The position numbers and the translations under genes were made by a program. Shown piece by piece: positions 1-8,292 of a DNA stretch of 64,000 bases. Numbering within the stretch: the first letter of the stretch is position 1; every line of letters starts with the position of its first letter. The stretch is from assembly GCF_013409365.1 (NCBI RefSeq), contig NZ_JACCBA010000001.1, positions 4,154,001-4,218,000 on the forward strand, in the 5' to 3' direction. The DNA is from Actinomadura luteofluorescens (lineage in GTDB: Bacteria; Actinomycetota; Actinomycetes; Streptosporangiales; Streptosporangiaceae). The notes below the pieces were generated by a model, which had not been told where the DNA came from, ran no database searches, and saw nothing but the letters and a program-made list of their open reading frames with translations.

Positions 1-8
1 TGCTCCGC

Positions 9-2993
9 ATGCCCCAGAACGAGAATCTTCTCGTCATTCCTGATGATTGGCGCGCCGCACTCCATCCGCGTCGCGGAGGGACGCACGGACCTTCGCTCGA
101 ACTCGACGCGGGCGCCGTCTCCACCGTTCGGCAGTGGGAGAAGGAGACGCGCGACGAGATCGAGCATCTGCTCGGCAGCCCGAGCAGTCGCGGAGACATG
201 GTCGAGTCCGCCCGCGCGTACCTGAGGGGCGAGGCGAACCCTCAGGGTGCCGCCGTGATGGCGGCCGGCCTCGCCGCGGAGTGGCCTCTGCGGGACGACT
301 ACGACTACGACGACGAACCGTTCGCCACCTTCGCGGACGCGTGGATCGCCGAGCACGGTCCGGTGTTCGCCGCCGAGGCCACGGTCGAGCTGAGCGGCGT
401 ATTCGTCGACGGTTACGCCTGGCAGGAGCGAAAGGACCGGCGCCATTTCCGGCCCCGCCGTCTCGACAAGCAGGACCCCGGCTACAACCGGGGGCTGGAC
501 TGCCTCGAACTGGTCGCGGCTCGGGTTCGCGGCTTTCTCGCGGTCGCCGACGAGCCGGAGTACCGGCGGACCGTCGACGCGCTGGGCGAGCGCCGCCTCG
601 ACAGCATGCGGCGGCTGGCCGCCGCGTACCTGGTGCCGACGCAGACCGCATGGGTCGACGAGCTCTGCGCCGCCCTGCCCCGCTTGCAGCCGCACACCTG
701 GATGATGGTTCTGTGCACGATGGGGACCGCCGACCAGCTCCCCCCGCTGCTCGCCGGGCAGAGCGGGTGGTACTGGCTCAACGGCAGACCGGGCGTGCTT
801 CCCACGGCCGTGGAAGGCGTCGGTCCCGCGCTGGCCCCGACGCTCGCCACCGTCGCCGACGAAGAGACCGAGACCGGACGCGACCCCTACGAGTTGCTGC
901 GGGCCCTCGGCCTGCTGGGCACGGACGAGGCGTTCCGGCTTCTCGTGGACCGCCTCGACCGACCGCACGCGCAGAAGGCCGTGATCGAGACGGCTCGCCA
1001 CTTCCCCCGCCGGGCACTGCGGCTGCTCGGCGAGGCGGCCGCGTCGGGGCCCGCGCCGATCTCCTCCTACGCCGTCCGGCTGCTACGCGAGCACGTGGCG
1101 GTCTGGCCCGACCTCGCTACCGAGCTCCTGCCCCGGTTGTCCACGAAGGCCCGCGAGGTCGTCGGGTCCATCGGCGAGGCGGCCGCCCGCTGGGTGCCGG
1201 AGGCCCCGGCGGAGTCCCTGCCGAGGCTGCTGGTCGAGCCGCCGTGGACGCGCGATCGTCCCCTGTTCACGAGGGTGACCGTCAGGGGGCTCCAGCCGCT
1301 CACCGCCGGGCAGCCGAATGAGCCGGAGGAACGGGCGCAGATCCGTGCCCTCATTCCCGTCGCGTTGGGAAAGGTCGGCCCTCAGAGGTTCAGGGCGGAG
1401 ACCGCACTTCGGCGCATCGCCGGATCCGGAGGCGACGGGGAAATCCTCGAAGTGGCCGGTGAGTACGGCACCAAGGCCGCGAAAGCCGCCAGGGCGCTGC
1501 TCGCCGCCGACCCCCTTGACGACCTTCCAGCGGAGATGCCCAGGCGTCCGGTCTGGCAGGACCCGTACATCCTTCCCCAGGTGCTCCTTCGGGAGGACGG
1601 CCGGGCGCTTCCCGCCGGCGCGGTCGACCGCATCGTCACCATGCTCTCCATTTCCAAGCCGGACAAGCCGTACGCGGGCCTCGACGTCGTCAGGAGGATC
1701 TGCACCCCCGCCTCGCTCGCCGCACTCGCCTGGCGGCTGTTCGAGCTGTCGGGCCTGCGCGAGCAGAGCTACGCCGTGGACGATGGCGACTGGGTTCTGA
1801 CGGCCCTGGGGCTGTTCGGCGACGACGAGACGGTGCGCAGGTTCGCGCCGGTGATCCAGGCCTGGCCGGGCGACGGCGGGCACGCCAAGGCGGTCAGGGG
1901 CCTGGACGTCCTGATCGCGATCGGCGGCGACGTGGCGCTGATGCACCTCCACGACATCACCACCAAGGTCAGGTACCCGGGCCTCAGGAAGAAGGCGCAG
2001 GAGCGGGTCGGCGCCCTGGCCGAGGATCTCGGGCTGACCCCCGAGCAGCTGGGCGACCGGCTCGTTCCCGACTTCGGGCTGGACGAGAGGGGCGAGCTGT
2101 TCCTCGACTACGGCCCGCGCGGCTTCACCGCCGGTTTCGACGAGCGGCTCAGGCCGTACGTCGTCGACGGAGACGGCCGGCGGCGCGCCGGCCTCCCCAA
2201 GCCGGGCGTCCGCGACGACGGGGAGCTGGCCCCGGCCGCCCACCGGCGGTTCGCCGCCCTGAAGAAGGACGTCCGGACCGTGGCGGACGAGCGGCTCCGG
2301 CGCTTCGAACGCGCCATGACCGCGCAGCACCGGTGGAGCGTCCCGGACTTCCGCGCCCTCATCGTCGATCATCCGCTGGTGCGCCACATCGCCCGGCGGC
2401 TGGTGTGGATCACTGAGGAGGGCCGCGCGTTCCGCGTCGCCGAGGACGGGTCGCTCGCCGACCTCCAGGACGACGAGGCGACTCTGGCCGAGACGGCCAG
2501 GGTGGGGGTGGCCCACCCGCTGCACCTCTCCGGCGACCTGGAGGCGTGGGCCGAGCTGTTCGACGCCTACGAGATCAACCAGCCCTTCCCGCAGCTGGGC
2601 CGCCCCACGCACGCGCTGACCGGGGACGAGCGCGCGGGCACCGAGCTGGCGCGCTTCCACGGCGTCACGGTGCCGGTCGGCAGGCTGGTCGGCATGGTGC
2701 CGCGCGGATGGCAGCGGGGCAGCGCCGAGGACAACGGCATCCAGTTCAACGTCCTGCGGGAACTACCCGGCGGCCGGACCCTCGTCGTCGACGTCGATCC
2801 GGGCATCGTCGTGGGCGACATCGGCTACCGGCCCGAACAGCGGATCGAGCGCGTCCGGCTCTGCCGGGACGCCGGCCTCGGCAGGCGCGCCGAGGCCGGG
2901 CCACTCCGGTTCTCCGAACTGGACGCGATCACCGCCTCCGAGGTCCTCGCCGACCTCACCGAACTCACCACCGGTACGAACGAGCGGGGTTAG
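9..2993 (+). CDS. DUF4132 domain-containing protein
   Basis: A 994-residue soluble protein with no signal peptide or membrane segment. The C-terminal part (about residues 790-975, with RRLVWITEEG near 796 and GWQRGSAEDNG near 900) matches the DUF4132 domain. The preceding two thirds is leucine/alanine-rich helical sequence that reads like degenerate HEAT-type repeats. Relatives include the MolR/YehI group; no biochemical activity is established for them, so no function is assigned. Only eight bases upstream of the ATG are visible, so the ribosome site and any upstream operon partner cannot be judged, although the N-terminus (MPQNENLLVIPDDW) looks natural. The next gene is convergent, separated by a palindrome-rich spacer. 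Confidence 0.85.
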   Translation: MPQNENLLVIPDDWRAALHPRRGGTHGPSLELDAGAVSTVRQWEKETRDEIEHLLGSPSSRGDMVESARAYLRGEANPQGAAVMAAGLAAEWPLRDDYDYDDEPFATFADAWIAEHGPVFAAEATVELSGVFVDGYAWQERKDRRHFRPRRLDKQDPGYNRGLDCLELVAARVRGFLAVADEPEYRRTVDALGERRLDSMRRLAAAYLVPTQTAWVDELCAALPRLQPHTWMMVLCTMGTADQLPPLLAGQSGWYWLNGRPGVLPTAVEGVGPALAPTLATVADEETETGRDPYELLRALGLLGTDEAFRLLVDRLDRPHAQKAVIETARHFPRRALRLLGEAAASGPAPISSYAVRLLREHVAVWPDLATELLPRLSTKAREVVGSIGEAAARWVPEAPAESLPRLLVEPPWTRDRPLFTRVTVRGLQPLTAGQPNEPEERAQIRALIPVALGKVGPQRFRAETALRRIAGSGGDGEILEVAGEYGTKAAKAARALLAADPLDDLPAEMPRRPVWQDPYILPQVLLREDGRALPAGAVDRIVTMLSISKPDKPYAGLDVVRRICTPASLAALAWRLFELSGLREQSYAVDDGDWVLTALGLFGDDETVRRFAPVIQAWPGDGGHAKAVRGLDVLIAIGGDVALMHLHDITTKVRYPGLRKKAQERVGALAEDLGLTPEQLGDRLVPDFGLDERGELFLDYGPRGFTAGFDERLRPYVVDGDGRRRAGLPKPGVRDDGELAPAAHRRFAALKKDVRTVADERLRRFERAMTAQHRWSVPDFRALIVDHPLVRHIARRLVWITEEGRAFRVAEDGSLADLQDDEATLAETARVGVAHPLHLSGDLEAWAELFDAYEINQPFPQLGRPTHALTGDERAGTELARFHGVTVPVGRLVGMVPRGWQRGSAEDNGIQFNVLRELPGGRTLVVDVDPGIVVGDIGYRPEQRIERVRLCRDAGLGRRAEAGPLRFSELDAITASEVLADLTELTTGTNERG

Positions 2994-3039
2994 GCCGTGT
3001 TTCACAGTCCCGGCTCGCCTGGCGGCTCGCTACGTGACC

Positions 3040-3130
3040 GGGCCTGGGCGAACGCGGCATCGCTTCGCGATCTGGCCGGTTCCGCTCGCCTCCGGCCTCG
3101 CTCCACCGGCCAGCTCACGCGTTCGCGCGC
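3040..3130. repeat. nested palindromic spacer between convergent genes
   Basis: The 164-bp gap between two convergent genes contains nested inverted repeats. GCGAACGCG near 3048 pairs with CGCGTTCGC near 3118, and inside it CTGGCCGGT near 3072 pairs with ACCGGCCAG near 3105. A small ATCGC-TTC-GCGAT hairpin lies on the left flank. It could fold as a branched stem and act as a bidirectional terminator, or be a REP-like element. No U-tract follows. Confidence 0.45.
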
Positions 3131-3157
3131 GTGGCCGAGGCGACTTCGGGACAGGCC

Positions 3158-4327
3158 CTAGGCCGGTTCCTCTCGGCCGAGTTTTTTGAGGATGCGTTTG
3201 GCGGTGCTCTGGATGTGGACCTCGTCGGGGCCGTCGTAGATGCGGGCCTCGCGGGCGTGGCGGTACATGCGGGAGAGGGGGGTGTCGTCGGTGAGGCCCG
3301 CGGCGCCGTGCACCTGGATGGCGCGGTCGATGACGTTGTGGAGCATGCGGGCGCCGACGACCTTGATGGCTCCGATCTCGATGCGGGCCTGGTCGCCCGC
3401 GTCGATCTGCTCGGCGCCCTGGAGGGTGAGCATGCGGGCGGCCTGGATCTCGGTGTAGGAGTCGAAGACGTGCTGCTGCATCAGCTGCTTCGCCGAGAGG
3501 GGCTCGCCGAACGCGACGCGGGAGCCGAGGCGGGCGCACATCAGCTCGAAGGCGCGCTGGGCCTGGCCCAGCCAGCGCATGCAGTGGAAGATGCGGCCGG
3601 GGCCGAGGCGCTCCTGCGCGATGACGAAGCCGTGGCCGCGCGGGCCGAGGAGGTTGTCGGCCGGCACGCGGACGTCGTTGTAGGCGACCTCGTAGTGGCC
3701 GCCGTTCAGGCCGAGGACGGGCGTCTCCCGGACGATCTCGTAGCCGGGCGTGTCCGTCGGGACGACGATCATGCTGAACGAGCGGTGCGGGGGCGCGCCC
3801 TCGGGCTCGGTGCGGCACATGACCGTGGTGTAGGCGGCCTCGCCGGCGCCGGTCGTGAACCACTTGCGGCCGCTGATGACCCAGTGGTCGCCGTCCAGGA
3901 CGGCTCTCGTCCGGAGCTGGGTGGGGTCGGAGCCCGCGTAGGCGGGTTCGGTCATCGCGAAGCTCGGGGATACCTCGCCCGCGACCATCGGGGCGAGGTA
4001 GCGCTCGCGCCAGCGGGGGCTCGCGTACCTGTGCAGCATCAGCGAGTCCTGGAGGGTGAACGTGCCGAGGGCGAGCTGCCCCCACTCGCTGCGTCCCTGC
4101 ACCTCGTTGATGTAGACGTAGTCGAGGAACGGCATGCCGCCGCCGCCCAGCTCGGCGGGGTGGCCGAGTGCCCAGAGGCCCTCGTCCTTCGCCTCCTGGC
4201 GCAGTTTCAGGAGTTTCTCCCGGTCGCCCGCGTTGAGGGCGGGTTCGGCCGGTTCGACGCGTTCGGTCATGAAGGCGTGGACGGCGTCGCGGACGTCCCG
4301 GACGCGGTCCGGCACGGGGAACAGCAT
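3158..4327 (-). CDS. acyl-CoA dehydrogenase family protein, ACAD10/11 (LvaC) type
   Basis: 389 residues with the acyl-CoA dehydrogenase order: helical N-domain, middle beta domain (FAMTEPAYAGSDPTQL, around residues 125-140; SGRKWFTTGAG) and C-terminal helical domain. Near residue 365 the family signature reads YDGPDEVH, with Asp where short/medium-chain dehydrogenases carry the Glu base. This is the form seen in the ACAD10/11 clade, which works with a kinase on 4-hydroxyacyl-CoA substrates. The start ATG shares one base with the TGA of the upstream gene (TGATG), so translation is probably coupled. It is the last gene of a three-gene minus-strand operon. The pathway role is inferred from the kinase-DUF6285 fusion at 6268-7587. 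Confidence 0.88.
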   Translation of the reverse strand: MLFPVPDRVRDVRDAVHAFMTERVEPAEPALNAGDREKLLKLRQEAKDEGLWALGHPAELGGGGMPFLDYVYINEVQGRSEWGQLALGTFTLQDSLMLHRYASPRWRERYLAPMVAGEVSPSFAMTEPAYAGSDPTQLRTRAVLDGDHWVISGRKWFTTGAGEAAYTTVMCRTEPEGAPPHRSFSMIVVPTDTPGYEIVRETPVLGLNGGHYEVAYNDVRVPADNLLGPRGHGFVIAQERLGPGRIFHCMRWLGQAQRAFELMCARLGSRVAFGEPLSAKQLMQQHVFDSYTEIQAARMLTLQGAEQIDAGDQARIEIGAIKVVGARMLHNVIDRAIQVHGAAGLTDDTPLSRMYRHAREARIYDGPDEVHIQSTAKRILKKLGREEPA

Positions 4328-4968
4328 CAGCCCTCCCCGGTGAGGTCGGAGGAGATGTCGCGGTCGCCGTACCCCTCGGGCGCCGCGACCTCGACGACCG
4401 GTTCGGGACGGTCGTCGAACTCCAGCCGCAGGGCCCGGGACATCGTCGCGTGCATGTCGTACATGCAGGTGATGTAGGTGAGCTGGAGGATCTCCTTGTC
4501 GGGAAGGTGCTCGCGCAGCACGCCGAAGACGGCGTCGGGGACGCGGCCGCCGTCCAGGACGAGGCAGTCGGTGTAGGCGAGGACGGCGCGTTCGAGGGGC
4601 GAGTAGCACTCGGCCGTCTGCCAGTGCGGGATGGACTCGATCTTCTCCTCGGGCATGCCGAGGGCCCGCATCTGCTTGCAGTGCTGGGAGAAGACGAACT
4701 GGCTGCCGCGCGCCCACCCGGCCCGGCACTGGCCGAGCTCGCGCAGGACGGGGTCGAGGTCGGCGCCCCGGTACAGGGCGAAGCCGCGGACGGCGTGCCG
4801 GAACACGTCCGGGGACTGGGCGAACACCGTCCACCAGTCGCCGGGCGAGCCGGTCGCGGTGCCGTGGTCCACGGCCGGGTCGCGGTCGGGCGCGAAGAGC
4901 CGGTCGTAGAAGAAGAGGATCTGCGGGTCGGTGACCTCGGCGCGCGGGACCTCACGCAGTCGCGGCAT
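4327..4968 (-). CDS. carboxymuconolactone decarboxylase family protein
   Basis: 213 residues, all-helical, resembling the CMD/AhpD superfamily (SQHCKQMRALG near residue 95, then a second helical block around YITCMYDMHATMSRAL). The usual CxxC of AhpD is reduced to a single cysteine (HCKQM), so a peroxidase-type dithiol mechanism is unlikely; many such relatives bind small hydroxylated acids. It overlaps the upstream VOC gene by 17 bp and the downstream dehydrogenase by 1 bp, a tight translationally coupled operon. The substrate is unknown. Confidence 0.8.
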   Translation of the reverse strand: MPRLREVPRAEVTDPQILFFYDRLFAPDRDPAVDHGTATGSPGDWWTVFAQSPDVFRHAVRGFALYRGADLDPVLRELGQCRAGWARGSQFVFSQHCKQMRALGMPEEKIESIPHWQTAECYSPLERAVLAYTDCLVLDGGRVPDAVFGVLREHLPDKEILQLTYITCMYDMHATMSRALRLEFDDRPEPVVEVAAPEGYGDRDISSDLTGEG

Positions 4969-5524
4969 GCTGGTCCTTCCCGGCGGTCCGGTCGGCGGCG
5001 GTCTTCGGTTCGTGGGAGACGTCGGACGCGTCGAACGTGCGCGTCCAGCAGGCGAATTCGAGAAGGATCCCGTCGGGGTCCTGGAAGTAGAACGACCGGA
5101 CGAAGACGCCCTCGTGCACCTCGCCGGAGACGCCGAGCGGGCTGTCGTCGTGGTTGAGGACGGGGCTGACGGTGACGCCCTTGTCCCTGAGCCGCCGCCG
5201 GTACTCGTCGAACCTGTCTGTCGGGACGTGGAACGCGACGTGGTTCATCGAACCGACGGCGCTGAGGAGTTCGCCCTGCTCGGGCCGCCCCTTGGGGGCG
5301 GAGACGCCGGGGACGCCGTCCGGCGCGTCGGGGAACCAGAAGAACGCCACGCAGTCGCCGCCGCCGCAGTCGAAGAAGAAGTGCTGCCCCATGCCGCCCG
5401 GCAGGTCGATGGTCTTGATCAGGGGCATGCCGAGGACGCCGGAGTAGAAGTCGACCGTGCGTTTCATGTCCGACGACACCAGCGCCAGATGGTTGATGCC
5501 GCCGAGTTCGAATTCGGTGTTCAT
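4952..5524 (-). CDS. VOC family (glyoxalase/dioxygenase fold) protein
   Basis: 190 residues with paired beta-alpha-beta-beta-beta motifs typical of the vicinal oxygen chelate fold: INHLALVSSDMKRTVDFY at residues 10-27, MNHVAFHVPTD in the middle, and FYFQDPDGILLEF near residue 155. His and Glu residues at the expected metal-ligand positions (NHLAL, NHVAF, LLEF) are present. It is the first gene of the minus-strand operon and is preceded by GGAGG. It reads away from the TetR gene at 5640 across a 115-bp spacer with a clear palindrome. It could be an extradiol-type dioxygenase, isomerase or epimerase; the sequence alone does not say which. Confidence 0.82.
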   Translation of the reverse strand: MNTEFELGGINHLALVSSDMKRTVDFYSGVLGMPLIKTIDLPGGMGQHFFFDCGGGDCVAFFWFPDAPDGVPGVSAPKGRPEQGELLSAVGSMNHVAFHVPTDRFDEYRRRLRDKGVTVSPVLNHDDSPLGVSGEVHEGVFVRSFYFQDPDGILLEFACWTRTFDASDVSHEPKTAADRTAGKDQHAATA

Positions 5525-5555
5525 GGAACCTCCTTGCGGCGGGAGTGCGCCACGG

Positions 5556-5582
5556 AAGTTGACTTGACAGTCATATCAACTT
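5556..5582. promoter_or_regulatory. candidate TetR operator in divergent promoter region
   Basis: A perfect 7-bp inverted repeat, AAGTTGA at 5556-5562 and TCAACTT at 5576-5582, with a nested TTGA-N8-TCAA palindrome (5564-5579). It lies between the divergent VOC operon and the TetR gene, where a local repressor would control both directions. The TTGACA-like hexamer inside it could serve as a -35 element. Confidence 0.55.
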
Positions 5583-5639
5583 GCCTGATGCTCGGTTACC
5601 GTTGCCGGGATTGTCAACCCCGGCGGGAGGAACCAGGCG

Positions 5640-6260
5640 ATGCCCAGCGGCGACGATCCCGGCGGCCGGCCGCTCACCGAGCGCGGCGCCCGGACCAGGG
5701 AGCGCCTGCTCGCCGCCGCCCGCGAGGTGTTCGAGGAACGCGGCTTCCTGGAGACCCGGGTCGCGCACATCACCCGGCACGCGGGCGTCGCCTACGGCTC
5801 CTTCTACACCTACTTCCCCACCAAGGAAGCGGTGTTCCTGGAGGTCGCCGACCGGCTCTTCGAGGAGATGACCGACCACGCGCTGGTGCCGTCCCCGGGG
5901 CCGGGTCCCGCCGACCGCGTCCGCCGCGCCAACCGCGCCTACTACGAGGCCTACCTGCGCAACGCCCGGATGATGGCGATCATCGAGCAGGTCGCCACGT
6001 TCAACGAGGAGTTCCAGGAGCTGCGGCGCAAGCACCGGGCCTCCTCGGTGGGACGGTCCGCGCGGGTGATCGCGCGCTGGCAGCGGGAGGGGCTCGTCCC
6101 GCCCGACCTCGACGCGGAGACGGCGGCGGGCGCCCTCGCCACGATGGTCGACCACTCCCTGTACCTGTGGATCGTCCAGGGCAGCGATCCGCAGGGCGCC
6201 GAACGCCTCCTGGAGACCCTGGACACCCTCAGCGTCCGCGCCCTCGGCCTGCCCGACTAG
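5640..6260 (+). CDS. TetR/AcrR family transcriptional regulator
   Basis: 206 residues. The N-terminal helix-turn-helix spans about residues 17-65 (TRERLLAAAREVFEERGF then AYGSFYTYFPTKEAVF). The ligand-binding C-terminal half is all-helical (YYEAYLRNARMMAIIEQVATF). The start is supported by GGGAGG nine bases upstream. It is divergent from the VOC-CMD-dehydrogenase operon and seven bases upstream of the kinase-DUF6285 gene, so it probably represses both arms through the palindrome at 5556-5582. The inducer is inferred to be an acyl-CoA or hydroxy acid of the pathway, by analogy only. Confidence 0.92.
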   Translation: MPSGDDPGGRPLTERGARTRERLLAAAREVFEERGFLETRVAHITRHAGVAYGSFYTYFPTKEAVFLEVADRLFEEMTDHALVPSPGPGPADRVRRANRAYYEAYLRNARMMAIIEQVATFNEEFQELRRKHRASSVGRSARVIARWQREGLVPPDLDAETAAGALATMVDHSLYLWIVQGSDPQGAERLLETLDTLSVRALGLPD

Positions 6261-6267
6261 GAGAGCC

Positions 6268-7587
6268 ATGGAACCGACCCGCGATCTCGCCGCCGCGCTG
6301 GCGGACCGGCTCGGCGCAAAGGTCACGGGGCTGCGCCGGCTGTCCGGCGGCGCCAGCCGGGAGACCTGGTCGTTCGACGCGGACGGCCGCCCGCTCGTCC
6401 TGCGCCGCGACCGGCCCGGCTCCCCCGACCCGGCGGCGATGGGCCGCGAGGCGGGCCTGCTCGCCTCCGCCGCGCGGGCCGGCGTCCCGGTCCCGGGCCT
6501 GGCCGATCACGGGGACGACCTGGACGGCACCCCCTACATGATCATGGAGCGGCTGTCCGGGGAGACCATCCCGCGCCGGCTGCTGCGCGACGAGCGCTTC
6601 GCGGGCGTCCGTCCCGGTCTGGCGCGCGAGCTGGGCGGCATCCTGGCCCGGCTGCACACGATGTCGCCCGTCCCAGGGCTGCCCGACGACGACGCCCTCG
6701 CCGCCCTGACGGAGCATTATGCGGCGTTCGAGGCTCGTCCCGCCGTCGAGCTGGCGCTGCGCTGGCTGGACGAGCACCGCCCGGCGGCCGGCCGCCGGAC
6801 GGTCGTCCACGGCGACTTCCGCAACGGGAACCTGATGATCTCCCCCGGCGGCGTGACCGGCGTCCTGGACTGGGAGCTCACCCATGCCGGCGACCCGGCC
6901 GAAGACCTCGGCTGGCTCTGCGTGAAGGCGTGGCGGTTCGGCTCCCCGCACCCCGTCGGGGGCTTCGGGACGCGTGACGACCTCCTCGCCGGCTACGCCG
7001 CCGCCGGGGGCGTGCCGCCCACGCTCGAAGAGCTCCACTGGTGGGAGGTCTACGGCACCGTCCGCTGGACGATCCTGTGCCGCCACCAGGCCGAGCGTTA
7101 CCTCAGCGGTTCGGATCCTTCGATCGAGTACGCCGTCCTGGGCCGGAAGGTCTGCGAGCAGGAACACGACCTGCTTCTGGCCCTGGGATTGACGGAGCAG
7201 ACGACCGTCCCGGATCCGTTGGAAAGTGCGGTCACGCCAGAAAACGCCCCGCACGACCGGCCTGACGCGCACGCTCTCATCGACGCCGTAGGGGCGTTCC
7301 TCGCGGAGGCCGAGCAGCCCGACGACCGCCTCCGCTTCCATGCCCGCGTCGCCGCGTCCGCCCTGCGCATGGCCCGCAGGGAATTCCTTCTCGGCGACGC
7401 CCACAGAATCGCTCATCAGAACCGTTTGAAGCCTCTGGGATGCGCCACCGACGCCGATCTGGCGGCAGCCATTCGGGCGGGCGACCTCGACGACCGGATG
7501 GACGAGGTCGTGGCCGCGGTAAGGGCTTCGGTGATTGACAAACTGACGGTCGCGAACCCTCGCCACCTCTCACTCCCCAGCGGCTGA
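6268..7587 (+). CDS. phosphotransferase (APH fold) fused to DUF6285, LvaA-LvaB type
   Basis: 439 residues in two parts. Residues 1-300 form an aminoglycoside-phosphotransferase-fold kinase with the catalytic loop HGDFRNGN at 181-188 and the metal-binding DWE at 201-203. Residues about 325-435 match DUF6285 (DAHALIDAVGAFL, then RFHARVAASALRMARREF, ending VIDKLTVANPRH). In Pseudomonas putida these parts are separate proteins, LvaA and LvaB, which together phosphorylate 4-hydroxyacyl-CoA; LvaC, an ACAD10-like enzyme, acts next. Here they are one polypeptide, and a matching dehydrogenase lies across the divergent promoter. Substrate phosphorylation is therefore a strong inference; antibiotic resistance is unlikely. 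Confidence 0.85.
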   Translation: MEPTRDLAAALADRLGAKVTGLRRLSGGASRETWSFDADGRPLVLRRDRPGSPDPAAMGREAGLLASAARAGVPVPGLADHGDDLDGTPYMIMERLSGETIPRRLLRDERFAGVRPGLARELGGILARLHTMSPVPGLPDDDALAALTEHYAAFEARPAVELALRWLDEHRPAAGRRTVVHGDFRNGNLMISPGGVTGVLDWELTHAGDPAEDLGWLCVKAWRFGSPHPVGGFGTRDDLLAGYAAAGGVPPTLEELHWWEVYGTVRWTILCRHQAERYLSGSDPSIEYAVLGRKVCEQEHDLLLALGLTEQTTVPDPLESAVTPENAPHDRPDAHALIDAVGAFLAEAEQPDDRLRFHARVAASALRMARREFLLGDAHRIAHQNRLKPLGCATDADLAAAIRAGDLDDRMDEVVAAVRASVIDKLTVANPRHLSLPSG

Positions 7588-7633
7588 CGGTCCCCGGCGT
7601 CGCGTGAGCGTTCGACGTCCTCCCCGAACGTCG

Positions 7634-7667
7634 GCGAGCCACCGACCCCGGAGGGCCGGTGGCTCGC
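7634..7667. terminator. bidirectional terminator hairpin
   Basis: Perfect 11-bp stem GCGAGCCACCG / CGGTGGCTCGC with a 12-nt loop. It lies between the convergent kinase fusion (ends 7587) and the lamin-tail gene (ends 7689). There is no strong T-tract, as is common in actinomycetes. Confidence 0.7.
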
Positions 7668-7688
7668 ACTCAGGGCGACGCGGACCTT

Positions 7689-8132
7689 TCAGCAGTACTT
7701 CGAGGAACCCGTCCGACCCCACGAGCACTTGTCCGCCACCCGGCCATTGGGGTAGAGGAGGTACGCGGTGTCACCGGTGTTGTTCCACACGTACCTTTTC
7801 CGGCCCCAATAGCGGTGCGCCGCGCTGTTGGAGCCCCTGCCGGTGTGAAGGTAAACCGACTTGCGGCCCTTCAAGGTGAAGGAGCCGAAGGTGTACGTGT
7901 ACCCGGTCTTGTCGCGGACCTTGACGCCCTTCATGTTCCTGGACGACTTCGACGTGTTGAACAGCTGCACCCATTCGCCGTTCAGCGACGCGTTCGACCC
8001 CTTGTCGCTCCCGGGCGAGTCGTAGTACACCCGGTAGATCTGCACGGCGCTCGCGGCCTCCGCCGGCGTCGCCACCAGCACCCCGCCCGCCACCGCGACG
8101 GCGGCGGCCCCCGCAACGAGAAGCTTCCTCAC
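7689..8132 (-). CDS. secreted lamin tail domain protein
   Basis: 147 residues with a GTG start. Residues 1-27 are a Sec signal peptide ending ATPAEA-AS. The mature protein has the lamin-tail (LTD) Ig-like pattern: IYRVYYDSPGSD, LNGEWVQLFNTS, then NMKGVKVRDKTGYTYTF and WNNTGDTAYLL. A C-terminal cysteine pair (positions 136 and 147) could form a disulfide outside the cell. LTD proteins of this short secreted type are common in actinomycetes; the ligand is unknown. It stands alone, with its own upstream region and a terminator behind it. Confidence 0.82.
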   Translation of the reverse strand: MRKLLVAGAAAVAVAGGVLVATPAEAASAVQIYRVYYDSPGSDKGSNASLNGEWVQLFNTSKSSRNMKGVKVRDKTGYTYTFGSFTLKGRKSVYLHTGRGSNSAAHRYWGRKRYVWNNTGDTAYLLYPNGRVADKCSWGRTGSSKYC

Positions 8133-8292
8133 CCCTGGACGCCCCTTCCGATCGACGAATCCCTAGATGTACCGGTATTCACCGACTGGTGGGGGGTTCT
8201 GGCCATGTCCGGGCCGGACGCCAACCGCGGGTCCCGGCCGCGCGTCCCACTTACCGCGTTGTCCCAGGTGGTCCGGGGAAACACGGAGGTTC

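Noticed and set aside
6268..7587. Annotation as an aminoglycoside resistance phosphotransferase
   Set aside because: The DUF6285 fusion and the neighbouring ACAD10/11-type dehydrogenase point to acyl-CoA metabolism; APH is only the fold.
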